From an uncultured Blautia sp. (GTDB lineage Bacteria; Bacillota; Clostridia; Lachnospirales; Lachnospiraceae): a stretch of 5,628 nt of DNA. The stretch spans positions 1 to 5,628 of the forward strand of contig USPF01000083.1 of the NCBI GenBank assembly GCA_900556555.1, given 5' to 3'. Under the pieces are notes generated by a model. It was not told the origin of the DNA, did not search any database, and saw only the letters and a program-made list of their open reading frames with translations. A program made the translations under genes and the position numbers. Positions 1 through 4,896 of the stretch are shown in pieces (the stretch's first letter is position 1; each line of letters begins with the position of its first letter).

Positions 1-1
1 T

Positions 2-670
2 GGTTTTCAGAGCATTGATACTCAGTTAAATAGTGATTTCAACGGCAGCAATCAACTCAGTATCAGCAGTAGTGGTTATAGCACCGAAAACCATATCAGT
101 TATAGCGTCAATACAGGCTATTCGATGATGAAATCCAGTGATGATTTGGGCTATATCGGCGGATATGCAAGCTATGAATCTCCCTGGGGAACTCTTTCCA
201 GTTCAGTTTCCGCAAGCAGTGATAATAGCCGTCAAATCTCATTTAATACCGACGGCGGATTTGTTTTACATAGCGGCGGCCTGACCTTCAGTAATGACAG
301 CTTTAGCGACTCAGACACTCTGGCCGTTGTACAAGCGCCAGGAGCTAAAGGGGCGCGTATTAACTATGGTAATAGTACGATAGATCGTTGGGGATATGGT
401 GTTACTAACGCGCTCTCCCCTTATCATGAAAACCGAATTGCACTCGATATTAACGGTCTGGAAAATGACGTTGAATTGAAAAGTACCAGTGCTATTACTG
501 TCCCCCGCCAAGGGTCTGTTGTCTTTGCTGGTTTTGAAACAGTTCAGGGACAATCAGCGATTACCAAATGGGCAGATGGTAGGGCCTTTCCGGGAAATTT
601 TAGGACCTCAAAGGTTTTCTTTTGGCTCTACAGAAATATTGCTTTACTACGGGGAGCCTGCACCGTTTAG
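2..670 (+). CDS. Fimbrial outer-membrane usher (FimD/PapC family), internal fragment, foreign to the rest of the window
   Basis: Ushers sit in the outer membrane of Gram-negative bacteria, accept chaperone-bound pilins and assemble the fimbria. The frame is already open at base 2, so the N-terminus lies outside the window. It encodes a Ser/Gly/Tyr-rich series of alternating beta strands typical of the barrel. A diagnostic usher block follows: GYGVTNALSPYHENRIALD, then NDVELKSTSAITVPRQGSVV. This matches the FimD region around YRENRVALD and VVPTRGAIV near the end of the barrel. Usher similarity stops at about GQSAI (near 562). The remaining residues up to the TAG at 668-670 are an out-of-frame reading of the adjoining peptidase gene. 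The roughly 100 C-terminal residues expected (plate-like CTD domains) are absent. The family call is secure; which usher (Yeh, Yra, Sfm or similar) cannot be decided. It does not fit the Firmicute genes that follow and is probably joined by misassembly. Confidence 0.85.
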   Translation, partial: GFQSIDTQLNSDFNGSNQLSISSSGYSTENHISYSVNTGYSMMKSSDDLGYIGGYASYESPWGTLSSSVSASSDNSRQISFNTDGGFVLHSGGLTFSNDSFSDSDTLAVVQAPGAKGARINYGNSTIDRWGYGVTNALSPYHENRIALDINGLENDVELKSTSAITVPRQGSVVFAGFETVQGQSAITKWADGRAFPGNFRTSKVFFWLYRNIALLRGACTV

Positions 671-1235
671 TCTTTCTCAGGAAATTTATATCGAATTTAT
701 CCCCAAGAATCAGTATGTGGACAGCGGAACGTGGAAAATCCACCTGATTCCCAGAAAAATTGTGGATGGAAGGTATGATTTGTGGCTGCCAGGCGGAGGG
801 GTGCTGAATCTTGAGACAAAATTTCTCTATCCAACACCAGAAACAACGCTGACCATTCCATCAACAGCAAGAAACGTAATTTCTGTAGGCGCATACGATT
901 CCAGATATCTGGCTTATGCAGACTTTTCAGGGAGAGGTTATACCAGAGTGACGAATGAGGTGAAGCCAGATATAGCGGCACCGGGGGTAGATATCAGGAC
1001 AGCAGCACCACAGGGACGATATGCACAAAGAACAGGAACCTCTTTTGCGGCACCCTTTGTCACAGGGGCTGCGGCACTTTTAATGGAATGGGGGATTGTG
1101 AGAGGGAATGACCCGTTTTTGTATGGAGAGAAGGTAAAGGCGTATTTGCGAAGAGGGGCAAGACAGCTTCCGGGAAATGTGTATCCCAATGAGAGGCTGG
1201 GGTATGGGGAGGACGTTATAATAAGGTTACATTGA
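564..1235 (+). CDS. S8 (subtilisin-like) serine peptidase, C-terminal fragment
   Basis: This is the C-terminal part of a clostridial subtilisin-family peptidase. Recognisable blocks are ARNVISVGAYD, EVKPDIAAPGVDI and the catalytic-serine motif GTSFAAPFVTGAAALLMEW. The active-site Ser codon is at 1041-1043, with GIVRGNDPF and a GYG near the end. The Asp and His of the catalytic triad belong to the missing N-terminal half, so the fragment cannot be active alone. The frame stays open leftwards to a GTG at 489, but everything before about 564 is a shadow of the usher gene. No ribosome binding site supports a start here, so the 5' end is a break rather than a start codon. The segment LPNGQMVGPF (561-590) already reads like the beta-rich insert found in Lachnospiraceae S8 peptidases. 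The last residues after GYG look short for the family. There is no visible operon link to tnpV, which starts 189 bases downstream. Confidence 0.85.
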   Translation, partial: PNGQMVGPFREILGPQRFSFGSTEILLYYGEPAPFSLSQEIYIEFIPKNQYVDSGTWKIHLIPRKIVDGRYDLWLPGGGVLNLETKFLYPTPETTLTIPSTARNVISVGAYDSRYLAYADFSGRGYTRVTNEVKPDIAAPGVDIRTAAPQGRYAQRTGTSFAAPFVTGAAALLMEWGIVRGNDPFLYGEKVKAYLRRGARQLPGNVYPNERLGYGEDVIIRLH

Positions 1236-1424
1236 AGAAAGTCAGTAAAATCAAGTGTTTCCGTTCATTTTCCCAACACAGAAACGAAGCACTTCCGCCA
1301 TGATTTTGAAGAAAATCTGCCCGGGTTGGATTCAAAATAATATGGAAAGAAAGATTTGTAGCAATGACGTAACATGAACATCTGGTTCTGTTACAGATAA
1401 AAGTTTAAACGAAAGAGAGGTCTT
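1236..1424. other. Intergenic stretch between S8 fragment and tnpV
   Basis: I recognise no gene here. Just after the peptidase stop, an imperfect inverted repeat pairs 1253-1261 with 1286-1294 (nine pairs, one of them G-U). No T-run follows on either strand, so I do not call it a terminator. The S8 frame stays open for 34 codons past its TGA up to a TAA at 1338, with no recognisable similarity, probably by chance. A stronger bulged hairpin lies at 1369-1394. Confidence 0.5.
1369..1394. repeat. Bulged inverted repeat upstream of tnpV
   Basis: The left arm is GTAACA plus GAAC, separated by a single T bulge at 1375. It pairs with GTTC plus TGTTAC (1385-1394) around a five-base loop, giving ten Watson-Crick pairs. 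It ends 30 bases before the tnpV start and is not followed by a T-run. It could be an operator or an RNA structure in the tnpV leader; the function is unknown. Confidence 0.5.
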
Positions 1425-1778
1425 ATGAATATGAAACTGACTTATACAAATGTAAATGGATACCTGATTCCGAACCTCACCTATATATCTGGTGAGCAGA
1501 TGGTGCAGCTTGGCAAATATGGATTCTTATGCAGAGATTATCTGAAGAACCATCGAAATTCAACGTATCAGGTGATGCTTTTACAGGATACCATTGGAGA
1601 GCATCTTCTGGAAGTGGACAAGGCAGCCATGGAACGGGAAGAAGTGATTCTGAAATAGTTGGAAGAAAAAGAACCACTGCCGGATAAGGAGAAAGATCAG
1701 ATGGCATGGGTAAGAGCTGCCAATCAGCACAGAGCGATTGCAGAAGAGATTATCCTGAAAGAATTGATTTATGTATAA
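1425..1778 (+). pseudogene. tnpV: TnpV-family transposon-encoded protein, interrupted by in-frame TAG
   Basis: TnpV proteins are small (about 115-125 aa) accessory proteins of clostridial mobile elements such as Tn4451-type transposons; their biochemical role is not established. The N-terminal signature is clear: MKLTYTNVNGYLIPNLTY, then GKYGFLCRDYLKNHR and EHLLEVDKAAMEREEVILK. A TAG stop at 1656-1658 (codon 78) ends the frame. The same frame then continues without a shift as LEEKEPLPDKEKDQMAWVRA and NQHRAIAEEIILKELIYV, the usual TnpV C-terminus, to the TAA at 1776-1778. The total of 117 codons is normal family length. One substitution, for example CAG to TAG, would explain it. AGAGAGG (1414-1420) serves either ATG 1425 (4 nt spacing) or ATG 1431 (10 nt). 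The second fits both the spacing and the family start MKLTY better. A 77-aa truncated product is the default expectation. Confidence 0.85.
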
Positions 1779-1839
1779 GGATAGCCAGTAATCAATCTGG
1801 CAGGTAACTGATAAAAATAGAATATTGTGAGTGAAGTAA

Positions 1840-1877
1840 GGCGTGAGTCATAAAATATGGCTTGCGTCTTTTTCTTT
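1840..1877 (+). terminator. Rho-independent terminator after tnpV
   Basis: The arm at 1840-1851 (GGCGTGAGTCAT) pairs with 1857-1868 (ATGGCTTGCGTC) over twelve positions, four of them G-U, around an AAAAT loop. It is followed at once by TTTTTCTTT (1869-1877). This is the canonical intrinsic terminator layout and lies 61 bases past the tnpV stop, so it most likely ends the transposon transcript. Confidence 0.75.
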
Positions 1878-2240
1878 GCCTGAAAGGAAGTGATAAGTTT
1901 ACCAATCAGATGTGCCAAGAACGTGGACTGACCGTTGCCGAGAAAGGAAAGCACTTTGATGGAAGTCAGGTTGAAAAAGGGGAAGTCATTGCATGGAGCA
2001 AGGATAAATACAATCTGTTCCGACAGCAGGTAAAAGACAGCTTTGTAGCAGACTGTGCAATAGCAGTGTTAAAAGCACTGGAAAACTGTATCAGCAAAGA
2101 AAAGTTTATAGAAAAAATGAAACAGTTCGGATGGAGTGTAAATTGGACAGAAAAACGGAAGCACATCACATTTCAGAATCAGGATGGGAAGAAAGTGCGT
2201 GACAGTAATCTGTCAAAAACATTTCATCTGGATATCAGTA

Positions 2241-2247
2241 AGGGGGA
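2241..2247 (+). promoter_or_regulatory. Internal ribosome binding site for the overlapping ORF
   Basis: AGGGGGA lies eight bases before the ATG at 2256, inside the relaxase reading frame. It is the main sequence reason to treat the overlapping 96-codon ORF as translated rather than as a shadow. Confidence 0.5.
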
Positions 2248-2255
2248 CTTAGAGA

Positions 2256-2546
2256 ATGAATTTGATAGAAATTACAAAAGGGTACGAGCCGAAGCAGAAC
2301 GAACAAACGGAGCAGATGAGGAGCTTGCCGGATACTACCGACAAGTGGAAGCAGCTTGCGAAGGAGCAGGCGGCGTCACTGGAGCTAGTGACGGAAGAGA
2401 GGGACAAGTTACAGGTAAGAAATCAGAAGATGAACGAGTTTATCCTGGAATTTCAGGAAAGGACACACAAGCTGAAAATGGAAAAACAAAATCTATTCTT
2501 CGAGAATCACGAAATGCAAGACGAAATTCGGAAATTCCAAAGATAG
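2256..2546 (+). CDS. Small charged coiled-coil protein overlapping the relaxase 3' end
   Basis: This 96-aa protein starts with MNLIEITKGYEPKQNEQTEQ. After a short linker (SLPDTTDKWKQLAKEQ) it becomes a long, strongly charged helix from about residue 34 to the end. Spaced Leu/Ile/Phe positions (LELVTEERDKLQVRNQKMN, EFILEFQERTHKLKMEKQN) indicate a coiled coil. It has no Cys, no signal peptide and no membrane segment. It lies entirely inside the relaxase frame, shifted by one base relative to it. It has its own Shine-Dalgarno (AGGGGGA, 2241-2247) and a sensible ATG. From memory, similar coiled-coil proteins accompany relaxases in Lachnospiraceae mobilizable elements, so it may be a mobilization accessory protein; this is inference. 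The alternative is that only the relaxase frame is coding here, but the regular heptad-like pattern argues for this frame being real. Confidence 0.6.
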   Translation: MNLIEITKGYEPKQNEQTEQMRSLPDTTDKWKQLAKEQAASLELVTEERDKLQVRNQKMNEFILEFQERTHKLKMEKQNLFFENHEMQDEIRKFQR

Positions 2547-2617
2547 GTTTCTGCAAAATACACAATCTCATTGAGGATTGTATTGCTTGCTAATTTGTAT
2601 TTTTAGAATATCTTAAT

Positions 2618-2646
2618 TTGCTTTGCACATCTACTTTTTCTATTTT
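2618..2646 (+). promoter_or_regulatory. Candidate sigma-A promoter for the kdp-side genes
   Basis: TTGCTT (2618-2623) and TATTTT (2641-2646) are separated by 17 bases in an AT-rich stretch. They lie 44 bases before the ATG of the 64-aa membrane protein. A second, extended -10-like element (TG-C-TATCGT, 2658-2666) has no good -35. Both are only consensus resemblance. The surrounding stretch from 2594 to 2689 holds no gene. A weak hairpin (ACAATC 2562-2567 with GATTGT 2576-2581) has no close T-run. Confidence 0.35.
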
Positions 2647-2689
2647 AATTTCTCCTGTGCTATCGTATAAATGTAAGGAGGAATGTGTT

Positions 2690-2884
2690 ATGACAGCAAT
2701 AATAAAATCAATCCATAAATTTGAAGATGACTTCGATAGAAAGGCAGAACGATTTGCTTTTCACCATCTATATATTGCGTTTGTAATGATGTTCATTGGA
2801 ATTCCGCTTTTCACTTTAATGGCGGTTGCTGCTTCAACAACAGTACTTATATTGCCTATAGCATGGATTTTGGGCTGGCTGTAA
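2690..2884 (+). CDS. Small membrane protein (64 aa) preceding kdpF
   Basis: I do not recognise a named family. The first 26 or so residues are charged and probably cytoplasmic or surface helical (MTAIIKSIHKFEDDFDRKAE, RFAFHH). The rest is almost entirely hydrophobic (LYIAFVMMFIGIPLFTLMAV, then ASTTVLILPIAWILGWL) and fits one long or two short transmembrane helices. The ATG at 2690 is chosen because a near-perfect AAGGAGG (2675-2681) sits eight bases upstream. The frame extends back to a TTG at 2618, but that extension covers the ribosome binding site and the promoter-like bases. The gene ends 94 bases before kdpF and points the same way, so cotranscription with kdp is possible. It could be a kdp-associated microprotein or an unrelated small membrane protein. 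Confidence 0.7.
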   Translation: MTAIIKSIHKFEDDFDRKAERFAFHHLYIAFVMMFIGIPLFTLMAVAASTTVLILPIAWILGWL

Positions 2885-2891
2885 TCATCTT

Positions 2892-2915
2892 TAGATAGTT
2901 TTAATTTTATATCTA
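2892..2915. repeat. Short inverted repeat upstream of kdpF, possible operator
   Basis: TAGATA (2892-2897) and TATCTA (2910-2915) form a six-base inverted repeat with a twelve-base AT-rich centre, in the 94-base gap between the 64-aa protein and kdpF. It could be a KdpE or other regulator site, or chance in AT-rich DNA. Confidence 0.25.
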
Positions 2916-2978
2916 TGCTGCTAATCCCATTTTAACGCAAATAGTAGTAAAATGCAGAAAGCAAAGGAGGAAAATATT

Positions 2979-3068
2979 ATGAGTATTCTTGTTGGAGTTA
3001 TTGGTCTGTGCGCTGTAGCGTTACTGATCTACTATGTTTATGTTCTTATGAAAGGAGACAAACAATAA
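2979..3068 (+). CDS. kdpF: KdpF, small subunit of the Kdp potassium-transporting ATPase
   Basis: This 29-aa peptide consists of one transmembrane helix (MSILVGVIGLCAVALLIYYV) and a short polar C-terminus (YVLMKGDKQ). KdpF in other bacteria is a peptide of about 29 residues with this single-helix layout, and it stabilises the KdpFABC complex. Position is the strongest support: the TAA at 3066-3068 shares its last base with the ATG of kdpA (TAATG), so the two are translationally coupled. AAAGGAGG (2963-2970) lies eight bases before the ATG, one of the best ribosome binding sites in the window. Genes this short are usually skipped by automatic callers. Sequence conservation of KdpF is low, so the call rests on size, helix and placement. 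Confidence 0.88.
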   Translation: MSILVGVIGLCAVALLIYYVYVLMKGDKQ

Positions 3069-4882
3069 TGAATGTAGTTATACAATGCATACTATATCTT
3101 GCTATTTTGGTTGTTCTTGCAATTCCACTTGGAGCATATATCAAAAATGTAATGAATGGTGAAAAAACTTTTTTATCTAAACTTCTCACCCCTTGTGAAA
3201 ACGCCGTATATAAGGTATTGCGGGTGGATAAGGATGAACAAATGAATTGGAAAAAATACACCATTTCTGTTCTCATCTTTTCTGGTATCGGATTGGTGTT
3301 TTTGTTTTTGCTCCAACTCTTTCAGGGTTTTCTACCCGGAAATCCACAAGGGTTACCTGGTGTAAAATGGGATTTGTCTTTTAATACAGCCGCTAGCTTT
3401 ATTACAAATACAAACTGGCAGGCGTATAGTGGTGAATCCACCCTTAGCTATTTAACTCAGGCTCTTGGCCTGACTGTGCAGAACTTCGTGTCTGCTGCAA
3501 CAGGTATTGCTGTTCTATTTGCTTTGATTCGAGGATTTATGAGGGTGAAAACAGATGGGCTGGGCAGTTTTTGGGTAGATATGACAAGAATTATCATCCA
3601 TATCTTAATCCCGCTTAACCTGGTAATTTCCTTGCTGCTAGTTAGTGGTGGCGTTATTCAGAATTTGAAAGCTGGAGAAACCGTATCTCTTGTGGAGCCA
3701 ATCGGAGTAAGCGCTGAAGGCGAAATACTAGAAAATGCAGAAATAGATTTGGAAGCTGGAACTGTTGTCGTTGACGGTCAGATTGTAGAGGATGCAGAAA
3801 TTGTGACAGAGCAGTTTGTTCCGATGGGACCAGCTGCAAGTCAGGTTGCCATTAAACAGACAGGTACAAATGGCGGTGGATTTATGGGAGTCAACTCGAC
3901 ACATCCACTTGAAAACCCTAATGCATTTACTAATTTGATTGAGATGATTTCACTACTTTTAATCCCTGCGGCACTATGTTTTACTTTTGGTAACGCAGTA
4001 AAAAATAAAAAGCAGGGAATCGCAATTTTTATGGCAATGTTCCTTTGCCTTGTATTTGCACTGAGCGTGGTTGCTGTTAATGAGCAATTTGCAACACCAC
4101 AACTTATTCAAAACGGAAATGTTGATGTTTCTATGGTAGATCAGGCGGGCGGAAACATGGAAGGTAAAGAAACCCGATTCGGCATTGCTGCATCTTCTAC
4201 TTGGGCTACATTTACTACAGCTGCTTCCAATGGGTCCGTAAATTCTATGCATGACAGCTACACGCCGCTGGGAGGCATGGTAACAATGCTTTTGATGCAA
4301 CTTGGCGAAGTTATTTTCGGTGGTGTGGGATGTGGCTTATATGGAATGCTTGCTTTCGCAATTCTGACCGTTTTTATTGCTGGACTAATGGTAGGAAGAA
4401 CACCAGAATTTTTAGGCAAGAAAATAGAACCATATGAAATGAAATGGTCTGTTCTGGTATGTCTTGCAACCCCGATTGCAATTCTTGTTGGAAGTGGAAT
4501 TGCAGCAGTATGGCCAGGTATTGAAAGCAGTTTGAATAATGTAGGAGCACATGGCTTTTCAGAACTGCTTTATACTTTTTCTTCCTGTGGTGGAAACAAT
4601 GGTTCTGCCTTTGCTGGTTTTAATGGAAATACGATGTTCTTAAATCTATTATTGGGATGTGTGATGTTGTTTGCACGATTTTTGCCGATCATCGGGACGC
4701 TGGCAATTTCTGGAAACCTTGCGGAGAAAAAGAAAATTGCAACAACTGCCGGTACACTTTCTACAACGAATACAATGTTTGTATTTCTGCTGATTTTTAT
4801 TGTCCTGCTTGTGGGTGCATTGAGTTTCTTCCCAGCATTGGCATTAGGTCCCATTGCAGAATTTTTCCAGAGTATCGTTTAA
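3068..4882 (+). CDS. kdpA: KdpA, potassium-binding channel subunit of the Kdp ATPase
   Basis: KdpA takes up K+ from outside and passes it along a tunnel to KdpB in the inner membrane. The protein has 604 aa and about ten hydrophobic helices. All four pore-loop/selectivity-filter segments are present: TNTNWQAYSGE (residues 113-123), TGTNGGGF (265-272), TTAASNGSVNSM (383-394) and SSCGGNNGSAF (505-515). The start is ATG 3068, with AAGGAGA (3052-3058) inside kdpF and the TAATG overlap; the frame runs back to a GTG at 3008, which would lie within kdpF. It is longer than the E. coli protein (557 aa), mainly because of an acidic hydrophilic segment at residues 203-248 before the second filter (VPMGPAASQVAIK). 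kdpB follows 14 bases after the TAA. Expression of kdp is normally induced by low K+; no regulator gene is in the window. Confidence 0.98.
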   Translation: MNVVIQCILYLAILVVLAIPLGAYIKNVMNGEKTFLSKLLTPCENAVYKVLRVDKDEQMNWKKYTISVLIFSGIGLVFLFLLQLFQGFLPGNPQGLPGVKWDLSFNTAASFITNTNWQAYSGESTLSYLTQALGLTVQNFVSAATGIAVLFALIRGFMRVKTDGLGSFWVDMTRIIIHILIPLNLVISLLLVSGGVIQNLKAGETVSLVEPIGVSAEGEILENAEIDLEAGTVVVDGQIVEDAEIVTEQFVPMGPAASQVAIKQTGTNGGGFMGVNSTHPLENPNAFTNLIEMISLLLIPAALCFTFGNAVKNKKQGIAIFMAMFLCLVFALSVVAVNEQFATPQLIQNGNVDVSMVDQAGGNMEGKETRFGIAASSTWATFTTAASNGSVNSMHDSYTPLGGMVTMLLMQLGEVIFGGVGCGLYGMLAFAILTVFIAGLMVGRTPEFLGKKIEPYEMKWSVLVCLATPIAILVGSGIAAVWPGIESSLNNVGAHGFSELLYTFSSCGGNNGSAFAGFNGNTMFLNLLLGCVMLFARFLPIIGTLAISGNLAEKKKIATTAGTLSTTNTMFVFLLIFIVLLVGALSFFPALALGPIAEFFQSIV

Positions 4883-4896
4883 GGAGGGATATTGTT

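Larger units (their letters stand above)
1862..2593 (+). pseudogene. Mobilization relaxase (MobA/VirD2-type), C-terminal fragment without catalytic domain
   Basis: Relaxases nick the transfer origin of plasmids and integrative elements and pilot the strand during conjugation. The protein similarity starts at about codon 1889 with DKFTNQMCQERGLTVAEKGK. It continues through a region of the type that follows the nuclease domain in clostridial relaxases (SWSVNWTEKRKHITF-like block with RKHITFQNQDGKKVRDSNLS). It then runs into a charged tail (DLENEFDRNYKRVRAEAER, ELAGYYRQVEAACEGAGG). The N-terminal HUH nuclease with its catalytic Tyr and His cluster is absent. The frame opens only at 1847, inside the terminator stem, and the TTG at 1862 is no credible start. 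The gene therefore appears decapitated, by deletion or by insertion of the tnpV segment. The frame ends at the TGC-TAA around 2593. The last 110 or so codons overlap another ORF (2256-2546). The family call is fairly confident from residue patterns, and loss of function is inferred. Confidence 0.7.

Noticed and set aside
489..1235. A single 248-codon protein beginning at GTG 489 as the peptidase
   Set aside because: Codons before about 561 are the usher gene read in another frame; they show no peptidase similarity and no ribosome binding site precedes GTG 489.
2..1235. A novel usher-peptidase secretion module
   Set aside because: The two reading frames differ, both genes are cut mid-domain, and the families belong to different cell-envelope types. 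A misjoin explains this better.
1253..1294. Terminator after the S8 fragment
   Set aside because: The nine-pair stem has a 24-base gap containing mismatches and no T-run on either side; the evidence is too weak.
1784..1801. GCCAG/CTGGC inverted repeat after tnpV
   Set aside because: It has only five pairs around an eight-base centre; nothing else supports an attachment site or operator.
2594..2978. c-di-AMP (ydaO-type) or other riboswitch controlling kdp
   Set aside because: The gaps (2594-2689 and 2885-2978) are too short for the ydaO fold and show only weak short inverted repeats, with no recognised aptamer motif or expression-platform terminator.
3008..3067. Upstream GTG start giving a 20-residue longer KdpA
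   Set aside because: The extra codons lie inside kdpF, have no ribosome binding site and are not KdpA-like; MNVVIQ at 3068 is preceded by AAGGAGA and starts directly into the first helix.
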